Source: Puccinellia tenuiflora
Lineage: Eukaryota; Streptophyta; Magnoliopsida; Poales; Poaceae
Assembly: GCA_012064385.1 (NCBI GenBank)
Contig: QRDG01000524.1
Location: 1,080,267 to 1,144,266 of the forward strand
Direction of reading: 5' to 3'
DNA: 64,000 bases
Position 1 is the first letter of the stretch; the number at the start of each line of letters is the position of its first letter. The notes under the pieces are model-generated. The model saw nothing but the letters and a program-made list of their open reading frames with translations, was not told where the DNA came from and ran no database searches. Below, piece after piece: positions 30,901 through 42,156 of this stretch. The translations under genes and the position numbers were made by a program.

Positions 30901-31104
30901 TGAATTATAATGTCTTATAAAAGTGAATTAAGGGCCACTTGTTGAATTAGAATGCTAATAATAGAGAATATAGGTTGATATCTCACCTTTCTTTTTGATC
31001 TTCTAGAAGGGCAAGGAGATGGACAAGGACAAGAGCAAGGAGATGGACAAGGTCAAGAGCAAGGAGATGATGATCATGTTTATATTGATGCTATGTTGAT
31101 CTAA
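27996..31104 (+). CDS. CACTA TnpA-like / plant transposase (Ptta/En/Spm) protein
   Basis: Exons with matching phases and GT-AG borders: 27996-28543, 28637-28844, 28938-29132, 29213-29386, 29472-29840, 29921-30133, 30204-30342 and one starting at 30501. The last either ends at a TAG (30560-30562) or splices at 30557 to a final exon (about 31009-31104) ending DHVYIDAMLI. The N-terminus is basic, then Pro/Ser-rich and strongly acidic (GGGEASQHSSGEE repeated). The middle (GGRDVAWSWKHYSYAPDPHG, VCGTD-like NPPQYVGTDRA, HPQTGSMWVNEQAE) matches the Transposase_24 family. A Gln-rich coiled coil follows (REERYRQEAEQRQKQLEEQL). TnpA-type proteins bind subterminal repeats, here probably TTTGCCGTGCG, and help TnpD. 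No broken frame was found. The start was chosen at the first ATG after the AG at 27986. Confidence 0.78.
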
Positions 31105-31300
31105 TGTAAAGAGATGCTAATGGTTTTGTAGAATTATGTTGAATGATGTTGGATGATGTTCGATGATGTTGTTGTGTTGGATTATGTTGTTGTCTATATT
31201 TATACTGTGTATGTTAACTGTGTATTAATATTGTGTATTAATATTGTGGTATATCAGTATATCAGTGAAAACAGCAGAAAACTGGAAAATCCCAGGGTCT

Positions 31301-31706
31301 TTGCCGTGCGTATGCGCACGGCAAAGGACCATTTGGTAGCTTTGCCGTGCGCATACGCACGGCAAAGGAAATGCCAGGAGCTGGCCTGGGTATGCCTGGG
31401 AAGTTCTTTCCCGTGCGGGTGGATGGGAGGCGCACGGCAAAACTCCACTTTTGCCGTGCGTGGCGACTGGACGGCGCACGGCAAAGGATTGCGCACGGCA
31501 AAGCGTTGCGCCGCACGGCAAAGCATCTCCGCACGGCAAATCGTTGCGCCGCACGGCAAAGGTAAGGCCGCACGGCAAAGGCTTTGCCGTGCGTTTTCGG
31601 AGCGGCGCACGGCAAAGAACCCTTTGCCGGGCCAGACTTTGCCGTGCGGTCTTTGCCGTCCGCCTACGCACGGCAAAGCCTTTGCCGTGCGTATTGCGTC
31701 CTTTGC
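31301..31706. repeat. CACTA right subterminal repeat array
   Basis: More than a dozen TTTGCCGTGCG / CGCACGGCAAA copies in both orientations, ending ctttgccgtgcattagtg. The final AGTG would fit a CACTA end, but the next bases inward differ from the left terminus. Long frames on both strands here are repeat artefacts. Confidence 0.85.
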
Positions 31707-31862
31707 CGTGCATTAGTGTTACACGTATCAGGCCCATTTCATCAAGCTCAGGACAGCCGCTTAGGTTCAACAAGTAGGATGTCAGAATCAAGCACATGAC
31801 AGGACTGCAAGATCACCCACGGCTCTCTCAAAATAAACAAAACTAGCTTTGAATCTGGCTTA

Positions 31863-34760
31863 TCAGAGAGACTTCTGTCTCGAGTCCGCCTCTTTCACTG
31901 CTCGGACAAGATGGGAGATGCGATACTGGAGCTTCTCGTTCTCCGTGGTTAGCTTCCTGATCTGCAAGGTTCGATAGGTGGAGATGTGGTTAGTATTAGG
32001 ATCAAACAGATCTATGGTGGTGACAGTTTCAGGAAAATCAGATACCTTCTCCTTGTCAGCAAGACATTCTGCACTGACTGCATCAAGCTTTGACTGGAGA
32101 TCTTTCATGGCAGATGAACTTGCCTCGGATCCACTGCCCAGTCCATCTAATGAATCAAATAATCAAGGAATGAGGCGTTTCTTTCACAAACATGCTCCTC
32201 TGAAATACAAAAATCATATGTAAAATACCTTTGTTGAACAGCAGGGCTTCCAGCTTTGCTAGCCGTGTCTGCAAAATGATTTCACCATAAAATAGTGAGC
32301 AGACATTCAGAAGACACATGTATATATTACGGCATTCATGCAACCACTCCAACTAAGCATGATGTAGCTGGTCAATACGTCAACTCACTTTGAGTTGTTC
32401 ACTGTTGACAGAGAAACAAAAAAGAGAGCGTCACTCCAGGACGGCTAACAACAGTACTTATCCATATATCATAGCCATTGCTACGGGTAATAGAGCAACA
32501 TGCCAAAATTACTTGAATTAGGCGGCCACGGGTTTTAAATGTACGGAACTGCCGAACTAGACTGACTCTCCTAGAGCAGATCGAAAATTATATGTTGTAC
32601 ATTGCAGCATTACACCCACCATGCCAAAATATTCAATTATGCCAGTGGTCTGCTGGATCACATTTCTGCAGACAACTACACAAGCAGCAAATAACAGGCA
32701 TCTAAAATCTGCTGCCAATCTTTCTGATGATGGCGATAAAGCTGAACAAGACCACTCACAAAGCCATTGACAAGTTGTGTCGGAGTATGCTTTGGGCTGG
32801 AAGTGACAAGGTTAGCGGCGGAAAACGTAAGGTCAACTGGGCGAAAGTTTGCCGCCCAAAGGACCTTGGCAGGCTTGGTATTCTTGATTTGGATAAGTTT
32901 GCAAGAGCTTTGCGGCTACGTTGGTTATGGTTCGACTGGAAGACGCCAGACAAGCCTTGGATTTGATTGGATACCCCAAACGACGATGCGGATAGAGATC
33001 TTTTCAGCGCGGCGACCAGAGTCACTATTGGGGATGGTAAGAAGGCGTCTTTCTGGTCTTCGTCCTGCATGGATGGACCCACGCCCAAGGACCTGGCACC
33101 CTTGCTTTTTGCTGCCTCCAAACGCAAGAAAAGATCACTGGAGGATGCCCTATACGAGCAAAAATGAATCACTGACCTAAACATGGACGCCTTCACGACT
33201 GTTCACATATCGCAGTTCGTCATGCTGTGGGAGCTCGTGGAGTCGGTGGCCATGTCGCCTGGCATTGCGGACTCCATCTCTTGGACCCTAACGCCTAACG
33301 GGACCTACTCCGCGGGCTCCGCCTATCGTGCTCAATTTGCTGGATCAGTGCCTTGTTCCTTCAAGAAGATTATCTGGAAGAATTGGGTTCCCCCGAAATG
33401 CTGTTTCTTCGCGTGGCTTGCTGTTCAGAACAGGCTTTGGACTTCGGACTGCCTTGCTGTTAGGGGATGGCCGCATCAGCCTTCTTGTCCACTTTGCAAA
33501 TGCCAGCCAGAAACTGCAAGACACATTCTCTTTTGAGTGTCGATACTCCAAGCGCATCTGGGCCGTGGCGGCAACTTGGCTCTCTTGCCCTTCCCTTGTT
33601 CAGTGTATGGGAACTGACCGGCCAACCGTTTCACTACTGGCGTGCTATTTCCAATACTCCTTGCAGCACGCCCAGGGGGTTGAGCACTGGTATCATCCTC
33701 ATCGCATGGGAAATCTGGAAGGAGCGAAATGCCAGGGTTTTCAAAAACAAATCCATGATGCCAATGGTGCTCATGCAGAAGATTAAAGACAAAGGCAAGA
33801 ACTGGATCCTCGCAGGGGCCAAGAAGCTATCTGAGTTTGTGGGAATGTAGACCACTATCATTTCTGTTCCTTTTTATTTTCTTGGCTCGCTGGGCTTAGG
33901 CCATCATGTTTGCTTCTCCTATATCAATATAATTGGCAAAACTTTTGCCGTTTGCTTAAAAAAAACTGCTGCCACAGTTAGTTGCCCACTCATCCAGACG
34001 AGTTTTAATTTGCTCCAAATCAAGGACAATAGCGCGCAGACACACACAAACCAACTCCTAGCTTGTCACTGCAATGTGGCTGGTCTATGCATTGTCATTG
34101 ATTCGTTTTGACTGACAAGTGTCAACAAAAGAAACAACATGCCTCATGGCTCAAAGTATAGTAAGCAATCGTTATCCGCAGATCATAGCGGCCGGCAGAT
34201 AAATAGAGCACGTGACAAGTTAATTAGGTTAGGTATTTTGCGACCACAGTGCCGTGTAAAACAGCGGACCTCCATCTGTGAATTTGTGGAATTAGATTAT
34301 GACCCGTCTTACACATTAAAAATTCAGAACTCTAGATGTCGTCAACATCCTACCCTCCCTGACCCAATACTCAGCATGATAATTCAGCAAATGCATACGC
34401 TGCCGAGAAGTAAAAGCGGAAGTTTATGAACATTTATTTGGGTTTTGTAAAACTAAAACTGGAGCCGGTGGTCTCATGGAGTCATGGATCATAATTCTTG
34501 CAGGCAAGTAACCGAAGTAAGAATCTAAAATGTTTCGCTACTCCTCACTTATTTGAATCTGCTCCAAATAACTCGGCACGCCCAACGAAACCGGATCCGC
34601 TATATTCTAATTTCCCGATGATAACCAATGATCTTAGCACACCAGCGGCTTCGAAAATAGGGCGGAACAAAGATGGTCAAGAGAGATAGGAAGCGCATAC
34701 CTCTGCATCGGAAGCTCTCTGCTCAAAGGGCTTCAGGGCTTCCTCCAGCCCCGCCGCCAT
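31863..34760 (-). CDS. Small conserved-looking coiled-coil protein (99 aa)
   Basis: Four exons on the minus strand: 34760-34701, 32268-32229, 32146-32046 and 31961-31863. All have GT-AG borders and phases that agree, giving 99 residues. The sequence is a short coiled-coil protein: LEEALKPFEQRASDAE, TRLAKLEALLFNK, a Ser/Gly linker, MKDLQSKLDAVSAECLADKE, and the block LTTENEKLQYRISHLVRAVK near the C-terminus. The last block recalls a plant family of small coiled-coil proteins of unknown function that I cannot name securely. No membrane segment or signal. Intron 1 is 2.4 kb and carries a LINE fragment. The stop codon lies only about 155 bp from the CACTA right end. No lesion, so likely expressed. 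Confidence 0.75.
32718..33965 (+). mobile_element. 5'-truncated LINE in intron 1 of the coiled-coil gene
   Basis: Flanked by a 9-bp duplication, ctgctgcca, at 32709-32717 and 33966-33974, with an A8 tail at the right end. The plus-strand relic encodes the end of a LINE ORF2: NKTTHKAIDKLCRSMLWAG, RLGILDLDKFARALRLRWLW, and the zf-RVT region (NGTYSAGSAYRAQF, WVPPKCCFFAWLA, CPLCKCQPETARHILF). Several in-frame stops and a frameshift near 33535 make it dead. It is antisense to the host gene. Confidence 0.9.
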
Positions 34761-34910
34761 GCTCGCCGTCCTTGCTCGGAGCCGGAGGAGACTCGAGATA
34801 CTTAGGGGAAAGAGGGGATAGAAGACTTTTCGGGTTTACGGCCCGAGNACACTGAGCCCGAGGGCTTGTGCGTGCTCGGTCGGCGGCGGCGTCGTCCGTT
34901 CTCATGACAG

Positions 34911-35198
34911 GAGAGCGACGTCGACACGGAAGAGAGCGACGACGACTACCTTGCCGACATCAACGACTACAACGAGCTCATCAAGCTCGTCGAGACCAAA
35001 TTCGTGTGGTCGGAGGTCGGAGCACCGTCGTGTGAGAGGCTTTGTCGTCACGAGGCGCACCTCGAGGCCTTTAACGCCGACCTCCTCGAGCGCGGGCTCC
35101 GATAGGAGGAGGAGCACCTCACGCGCCAAAGCGAATGGCAGCTGGAGGCCCGTCGCGAGCTGGACTTCGTCAATGTCCCCTCCTCCGGCGACGAGTGA
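34911..35198 (+). pseudogene. Acidic coding-like fragment with one in-frame stop
   Basis: A plus-strand frame of 95 codons reads ESDVDTEESDDDYLADINDY, ELIKLVETKFVWSEVGAPSC and EEEHLTRQSEWQLEARREL, then a TGA at 35196-35198. It is broken once by TAG near 35103. Composition is protein-like and GC-rich. It has no start codon and lies about 150 bp upstream of the coiled-coil gene's ATG on the other strand. Parent family not recognised; a captured or decayed gene end is likely. Confidence 0.45.
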
Positions 35199-36391
35199 GC
35201 TCAGCGGCGCCGCCGCCGCAATGCCAGGGCCGGTGAGGTGTCTCGAGCCCCTTTTGCATTGATTAGGTTTAGGTTAACTAGATGCGAGGCCCGGTGAGGT
35301 GTCACGGGCCCCTTTTATATGTAAATTATACTAGTTTCGTTTGATATGTATGAACTAAAGATGAACGGAATGAACTAGTTTCTCTGAATTTTAGCACGAA
35401 CAACTTTTATTCGAATTTAAGGTTCGATTCTTAAAATTGGTTTACGGTTCCCGTTAATACTCATTTTAAGGGTTCCCTTTTTAAGGGATCTGCACTAAGT
35501 ATTTCGCCAAGCAATGAGACAAGATCCAAATGCACACCTCACGAGGACCAGCCAGACCATCGTTGCATCCTGATGCACAGATCGCTCGCACCAATCGCAG
35601 CCAGAACGGCTCCAGATCCGGCCGGTAACGCCACAGAGTCGACGTGGTGGCTTTAGCTTTACCTAACATGCGTGCCAAGACAGTTTGAGTGAGCCACTTT
35701 CCACTATAGCCACGTTCCAAGCAGGATCAGATAGGTGACCAAAAGCTGAGATGCCTAATGCTCATTAGTATGTCACGAGAAAACTCAAATATCCCGTTTC
35801 ACTGAATCACAGCTGTTGCTCTCCAGTTGAGATGATGAGCTTGAGAGCAGAACATCACTGTATGTCTAGCTCGAGACAAGGCATTTGCACAACAAGAAAG
35901 AAATGCATATATATCTTGGCACCAGCAATGTCTAATAGGCCCTCCTTCTAACTAGCAAAAAACAAAAACAAAAATGCATATCCTACTTGCTTTAAACAAC
36001 AACAAACTATGCATGACAATGCAAAATGTGGTATTATGAAATGTCGACTACAAACTGTGTTGCCCGGCAGTTCACTACTATCATGAAGTACTGCATACCA
36101 AGTGTTTTGCCTGTAAACGTGCGCAGACGGAGACACGCCAACAGTTCAAAGATATTATTCAGCTGCCTAAAAAGTGGGGCATGAAACTTGCTACAGTGGA
36201 CAACAATACATAAAACCACCTCCGCTGCAAACAAACCAAGGCGAATTCTCCGGTGGTTAAGACCACCTCCTACGCGGCAACAAACATGACCAATGCTGGT
36301 GGTCTCTCTCAAACCGCTGCTTCACTGGAGAGTGTCAGGAGACCGTTCAGAAAACTTGCATCATTAGAACAAGCTGAGGGCCTTCCTGTCT
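35199..36391. other. Intergenic between two host genes
   Basis: A short repeated phrase (gcccggtgaggtgtc near 35231 and 35289) and otherwise AT-rich DNA without a gene. Includes the 3' UTR of the GCD1-like gene near 36390. Confidence 0.5.
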
Positions 36392-38617
36392 CTACTTGTA
36401 AGGAGCGATGATCCTCCTCCGCCGTTTTGGAGTCTCCCTCTTCACATACATCTTCTCCATATCATTTAGCGGGCGGCTTGATCCATCAGGCAAGCTCATG
36501 AACTTCCAGCCCCCTCCCGTACCACGCCTTCCCTGTGGCCCAAGCTTCTCAACCATGTAGGCCCACCCATCGTCTGGTCGTCGTCTGCTATACTTGTGGC
36601 ACTTCACCTCCCCTGCCACCTGCAATCCAATACAGCAGCGTGAGGCAAATCAGAATACAATTGCTCATTCCCACAAACCTTGTCTACAGACAGATTGTGT
36701 TTTCCATTTCCCATGTTCACAGAACTTGACAGGAACAGAGTTTGCTATGCATGAACTCCAGTACTCCAAAAGAGAAAACTCACCAAGGCTTTATCATGGG
36801 TTCTTACAAGTTACTACAACCAGACTGCAGGAATTTGTACTAGATTACAAAAGAATAACAAAACTACAAGACCATACTCATTTTGCAATGTAGAAACTAC
36901 AGTACTCCACCACAACAAAAGTTAGCAAGCCATTATTATGGGTTAATTCTACAAAATCCAAGCAGGCTGCAGAACTTTGTACAGGATTACAAAAGACTAT
37001 GACCAATCTCTTTCGGCGAGCAAAGAAACTGTAAGGTCCTTACCTTTTTCTTGTTGAACTCCAAGCGTTGAACAAATTCTTCGTATAACATCTGGTCTTC
37101 CTTCATTGAAATCTCATACAGGACCTCATCAGGATCTCTTGTCGTGCCATCCCAGCCCTCTGGCATAACTTTGAAGTCAGGTTTATATGGAAGCGACGCA
37201 ACATGAAACTCCCTGTCATGAGAATTGAAGAACCTAGAAAACCAAAGGAAGGCTCAGATATGGAGCAATAGGTGCAATCCCAAGCATAACCTACACACAG
37301 ACAATTCGTACAGTGACCTACTTGTATATGGACTTATGGAGTATGACTGCAATTCAGGTTAAGACCAATTTCCTACTCTTTACCCATTTCCACAAGCAGC
37401 AAATGTTTTAGTAAAAGTTTAGCTGAGATGAGCTTTCTCAAGAATTTGCTGTCAGTGCGTTCTGCTTGCAAAATAGCATCAAGACAATTACCCAAGCTTT
37501 AAAAAAACTCAACCTGGAACAACTCTATTAGTACATTTGAAACACAAACACCTAGCTTCACACTTTTTCATCCCCTCAATAATATTCCTCTAACTTAATT
37601 CATTAAATCGACCATATATAGTAAACAGAATTCTGAGTTGCAAAGATTTAAACAGAAACTAAAGTTTAAAAACTAGAAACCCGGTTTTGTTCGTATCACA
37701 TAGGTCTAACCATGGCTTGCCAAAAGTGCTACTCCTAACCAATTACCATGATCCAGGGCACTGGACATTTCTATCCAGAAGGAAATTGCATGAACCAAAT
37801 ACTCAAGAGACTAGCGAAGTATTCATGGATTAACTAGGCATCTTTCTATTTCTTATAGTCACTGATTTCCTACAATGTTCTCTTACATAAAACCAGGGGT
37901 TACAAGTTAGAACCCTATATACTCCTTTTGATAGTTCTAAATTATGTCTAAATCATCATGACCTAATTATATCAACAGAAAACTTAAGGAGGCAAACGAA
38001 CTCGTCACGTACTCTGGGCAGCTGTCTAGCAGGATCTCGACGGAGTCGTCGAGCGGCTTGCCCTGCTTCCTCTCCTCCTCCTCCTCCATCTCCTTGAGCC
38101 ACAGTATGGCGTGGACGCGCTGCCGCATGACGCGGAAGTCCTTGGCGAGCCGCTCCACGGTGTACGTCGCGGGGTCCTCCTTGTGCAGGCGGTACATCTC
38201 CTGCTTCTCCGAGTCCTTGAGGTAGGATCCACGGGATCCCGGCTCCCGGACCTGCTTCAGGAGCTCGCACGTCTCCCGCAGCCGGTCGTCCCACGAGTTC
38301 ACGAACTTCTCCGATTCCTTGTTGTCGCGGTCGATGTCGCGCATGATCTCATCCTCCTCGTCCATGGCGCGGACGGCCTCCAGCTCCTTGGAGGCGGGCG
38401 TGGACGGGGAGGGGGCGGGGCGCCCGACGGCGGAGGCGGACCCGTCGAAGTGGTCCTTGGTGATGCCGGTGGACCAGGAGGAGCCCCATTCGTCCCCGCC
38501 CCCCTCGCCTCCCGGAGAGGAGGAGAGGGAGCGGAAGAAGGAGGAGATCCTAGAGGCGGCGGTGGCCGGCGGCGCGGGGAGGCGGAGGTGGAGCAGGGTT
38601 TTGCGGACGGCGAACAT
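36392..38617 (-). CDS. GCD1: GCD1-like mitochondrial protein (GAMETE CELL DEFECTIVE 1 family)
   Basis: Three exons: 38617-38013, 37233-37044 and 36619-36392. The first donor is AGA|gtacgt; phases agree and the joined frame gives about 340 residues. The N-terminus MFAVRKTLLHLRLPAPP is an amphipathic, Arg-rich presequence typical of mitochondrial import; an in-frame ATG 45 bp upstream is less suitable. Exon 1 has a charged helical part (DEEDEIMRDIDRDNKESEKF) and the block YLKDSEKQEMYRLHKEDP / VERLAKDFRVMRQRVHAILWLKEME. This resembles a helix-turn-helix-like segment of the Bot1/mS35-like mitochondrial regulator family. Later exons give PDFKVMPEGWDGTTRDPDEV and end in a basic RRRRIIAPYK. In Arabidopsis and rice, GCD1 is needed for gametophyte and embryo mitochondria. 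Symbol assigned from recalled similarity. No lesion. Confidence 0.78.
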
Positions 38618-39268
38618 TTTTCTGGCTCCGTTCGTTGCGATTGGGCTGTCGCGCTCACTCACTCGGTTTCATTGGAGGTGGGTGCCCCCGGGGCAGACCT
38701 GGGCTGAGTTACTCAGGCCCAATTTAGTTGACTTGCACAAAGCAAACACATTATTATCCTGAAAAAAATGAGAGTGGATACGATGCTTTTGTGCGACATA
38801 TTTGTATCAGAATTCAGAAAGGACACTGAAGACCGAAGTTTCTCATTTAGATGAAATATTTTTTTAGTGGAAGACAATCGTTCCCGTTGATAGTGAGGCG
38901 TCAGTGATGACTTCGTCAACTTAAGACCCAATTCGCCGACTCAGTCTCTCGAAGTATTCATAGAGATAAGATGTATGTATGTACGTTAATATGGGTGAGT
39001 GTATGCGCGTATATGTAAGCGTCTGCATTGTACTGTGTTTCACAAAAAACAAGATTTATTCTTACATTAACTCGTAATATGGGCCAGATCAATTACCACT
39101 TGTTTACTTTGCATCAGATCGTGCAAGAGTTCACACTTTTAATTAGATTTGCTAAGTGATGCTCCACTTTGCACGAAGTCTTGTATAAACATGAATACGA
39201 AATTTATAAAAAATCTGAGAAAATACATTACCGGGGACACACACTATAAATATATGGTATGGTTCAAG
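38618..39268. other. Upstream region of GCD1-like gene and AT-rich DNA
   Basis: The first part is the 5' flank of the GCD1-like gene. The rest is AT-rich with no gene visible. Confidence 0.5.
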
Positions 39269-39336
39269 NNNNNNNNNNNNNNNNNNNNNNNNNNNNNNNN
39301 NNNNNNNNNNNNNNNNNNNNNNNNNNNNNNNNNNNN
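39269..39336. other. Sequence gap (68 N)
   Basis: A run of N. Size may be arbitrary; any element crossing it cannot be read. Confidence 0.99.
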
Positions 39337-40662
39337 ATGATATCTCATGAAGATAATAGACAATTGCAAAAATTATGGTTCATGTTGGTCCGACCAAAGG
39401 TAGTTTAGGGATCAGAATCAACCTTTTGTGCTATTTTATGGAGTATCACCTTTGCTTATTAGAAAAAAAAATAGTATGCTAGGTTAATCTCGGTTATGTG
39501 ATATGCCACCTAATAATTTCTTAACCCTTCTAGACCGTTAAGTTGTAGTTGCTGAAATATATTGCTCCCCTTCTCCGTATATTCAGACTTTTGTGTGAAC
39601 CGGATGTTGAATTGAATTCAATATGGTATCAGAGTCATGATGTCTTGAGTCCAAGACCTAGTCAACACACTATTACTAAAATAGTTGCAATCGACATCGA
39701 TCACATGTCACAAACCTGGATTAGCCTATATGTAAGGTTCATCATGTAGAGAACTATAATTGTGGACCTGGTAGGGCTTAGAAGGAATGACAAAGCTTTA
39801 ATATCCTAGTAACCTAACAAGGTTGGACTCCATATCCGGTATAACGACTATGTAAGCGAGTTGTTATTTAAGAATGGACTCAGCATTTCATTAACTACTC
39901 ATGTGTTATGTTAGACATTTTTGTAGAGAATCGGATTATTCGGTTTAAATCCATCCAACAATTCTAATTAATTTTTAGATAATTTATATTCGGTGCTATT
40001 TGACCTACCATATCCTATACCGTATTCACGTGTCAAGTTTGAAATTGGATATCCGTATCTGTCAGATTCCTTCAAATCGGAATGAATGCTGTAAACATAT
40101 TCGGGCACGAATAATTCGATGCAAAAATTATCCTATTTATTTACATCCCTAAAACCAAAGCTAGCAAAGGAAGGGTGACTTTGAGAAAATAACACACTAT
40201 AACAAAATTAGTTGCAACCCTACCAGCAAACGAAGGATGGCTTCAAAAAAGATTTTTTGAATAAAGGAATCGTATAAAAATTCTATATCGTGGAGGTTAT
40301 ATTCTGAGATAAAAATTCAGTCAAGTTGGTGAACCGTCCCAACTCCCAAATGTTGCTAGTTGAAACGAATACAAAAGGATTCCCATAAAAGTAATCGTGA
40401 TGAGAAATAGAAGTCCATGAATGGTGGCAAGAACAATCGGAAAGGGGAAAAGAAGAACATTGGCAAGAACTAGGATTACCCCTTCGCTCCAATCCAACAA
40501 CATCACTGTCCACCGTGAGCACTTTCTCCTATTCATTTCTAAGGCCCTCCTTCAGAGATACGCAAAATAAAAGGAAAGAAGGCGAGAACCAGACAAATAA
40601 AAAACGGTAGGCAAAAGAACCAGGAAAAAGAGAGGTAAAAACAGTACGGCTTGTTGTTGGCA
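39337..40662. other. No gene seen
   Basis: AT-rich DNA. Apart from the primer-site relic, no feature can be supported. Confidence 0.5.
39624..39634 (+). other. LTR-retrotransposon primer-binding-site relic
   Basis: tggtatcagag matches the tRNA-iMet primer site used by the other LTR elements in this window, 3 bp after attca, a plausible LTR end. No matching second LTR was seen, and the gap lies 290 bp to the left, so this is probably an eroded element. Confidence 0.4.
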
Positions 40663-40898
40663 GGCCTATCCATCAAGTCCATAAGGTTTTCCCCGTCAAG
40701 ATGAGATTTTGATGCACTTCGGTAGTCTAGATATTTTGCCCCTCTCAAAATTTACTTTCTTGATTCAGTCCGGCTTGCGGCCTATCCATCAAGTCCATAA
40801 GGTTTCCCCCGTCAAGATGTGATTTTGATGCACTTCGGTAGTCTAGGTATTTTGCCCCTCTCAAAATTTACTTTCCTGATTCAGTCCGACTCGCGCTC
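40663..40898. repeat. 118-bp tandem duplication
   Basis: Two adjacent copies, starting at 40663 and 40781 (ggcctatccatcaagtccat), differ at only a few positions. No coding capacity. Confidence 0.9.
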
Positions 40899-41275
40899 TC
40901 AAATACAGTACCGATGTTGTTCTGGAGACTGACCATGTATGCTGGAAGTTGGTGTCCTGACTTGAATCTCGTGAGGTTTGCGATTCAGTGCTGAGAGTAG
41001 CTCATATGTCGGTGCTCCGAGGCATCATGAAAATTTGGTACTGACATGATCCTCCGATCATTCGATCACTAATCAGTACCCATCTAGGGGTTACTTAAAT
41101 TTTCTTTCAATTTCATTTGCCTCTAATAAGATGTAGCTAAATCGGTAAGAGCTTTTATAGAACAAGATCGTTCAGTTTTGCGAGTCATTTAAGTGTTTCT
41201 TTTGGCACTTTTGTTCAACTTACCCAGTTAATCATACAAGGAGAAACCTTTCGGCACCTTTTGTGAATTGTGACA

Positions 41276-41920
41276 ATGGATGATGGGTTATACCTTCGAA
41301 TTCCAAGCCACCTCCTGTTTCCATGCCCTGAAATCTCCCGTGGCTTGGACTTGGATGAATTCCTAATGAACTACACATGTACTCACACCCACACCTGCCA
41401 CGCTCCGTCATCGGTTGCAGCGACACTGACACGCACCCACATGTGCCTCCCCACGCACACCCAACCCAATGACCCAAGTCATAGCTTCCGGCGAAGATGG
41501 TGTGGATCAAGATCGGCCGAGGTATCCTAGCCGGTAACCTCTAGGGAACCGGGATGCCATGCGCAAGTACAGGGAGAAGAAGAAAGCCCTCGTGATCTTC
41601 CTGGAGGAGGAGGTCAGGAAGCTCCGGGTCGCAACGAGCAGCTCCTGAGGACGCTGCGTGGGCACGCGGCGCTCCATGCCGAGGTTGTGAGGTTATCGAG
41701 CCTCCCGCTCCATGTCCGGGGCAAGGTTGACGCAGAGATCGATGACATGCTGCTCCATACCGAGCCTCCTGCTCCATACTTTCACGCTGACGTTAAGGCG
41801 GCAGTGGTCCGGGAGGATCGCGAGATCGATGAGAGTGGAATCGTTTCAGGAGATGATGATGTTCCTCATGTGGCGGATTCCATGTATGTTGTTGCAAGCT
41901 TTGTGAAATATTCTGCCTAA
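41276..41920 (+). pseudogene. F-group bZIP transcription factor (zinc-sensor type) pseudogene
   Basis: Starts MDDG at an ATG (41276) and soon shows CTHTHTCHAP and RTHMCLPTHTQ. That is the paired Cys/His-rich motif of F-group bZIPs (Arabidopsis bZIP19/23, regulators of the zinc-deficiency response). The frame then shifts; the bZIP core follows as GNRDAMRKYREKKKALVIFL and EEEVRKLR (basic region and first heptads). After a second shift it reads NEQLLRTLRGHAALHAEVVR and HVRGKVDAEIDDML, the usual sequence after the zipper in this group. One in-frame stop precedes GNRDA. The last frame ends at 41920. Two frameshifts and a stop rule out a full-length product. There are no introns in the visible part, so it could be a processed copy, though no A-tail or target duplication was seen. 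Confidence 0.78.
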
Positions 41921-42156
41921 TTGGCTGAGAAAGTCAGAATGATTGTACTCTCAGTTCTTCATACACAGTTTTTAGATCCATGGTGCCTTAGGATATTTGT
42001 TGTTCCTAGAATATTTTTGGTTGTCGTATAGCCGGCCTGGATAAATGGTGGCTATGAGTAGAACATTACCATGTCAAGTTCTTGATGATCATAAGTTATT
42101 TGACTTAATTGGTTTGCGGTTTGTATTGTACTTGTGTATATATACTATTAGAAGAG

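Larger units (their letters stand above)
16358..31706 (+). mobile_element. Large CACTA (En/Spm-type) element region with both transposase genes
   Basis: Left end CACTACGGGAAAAACTGGC at 16358, followed by dense TTTGCCGTGCG / CGCACGGCAAA subterminal repeats to 16680. TnpD-like (24045-27721) and TnpA-like (27996-31104) genes follow in the order usual for CACTA elements. A right subterminal array of the same motif runs from 31301 to about 31706. The last bases, CATTAGTG, end in the expected AGTG but do not match the left terminus beyond CACTA, and no 3-bp TSD is visible. The right end is therefore probably truncated or altered. A third array of the motif at 22453-22560 means this could instead be two nested relatives. 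The 6 kb between 16690 and 22440 is an unusual insert of repeats and a small ORF. Confidence 0.75.

Noticed and set aside
31698..31706. CATTAGTG as a certain CACTA right terminus
   Set aside because: Only the last bases fit; the next inward bases do not match the left end and no 3-bp target duplication is seen, so it is given as uncertain.
38111..38762. Plus-strand frames of 147-198 codons over GCD1 exon 1
   Set aside because: They are shadows of the GC-rich minus-strand exon, whose protein and splice sites make sense.
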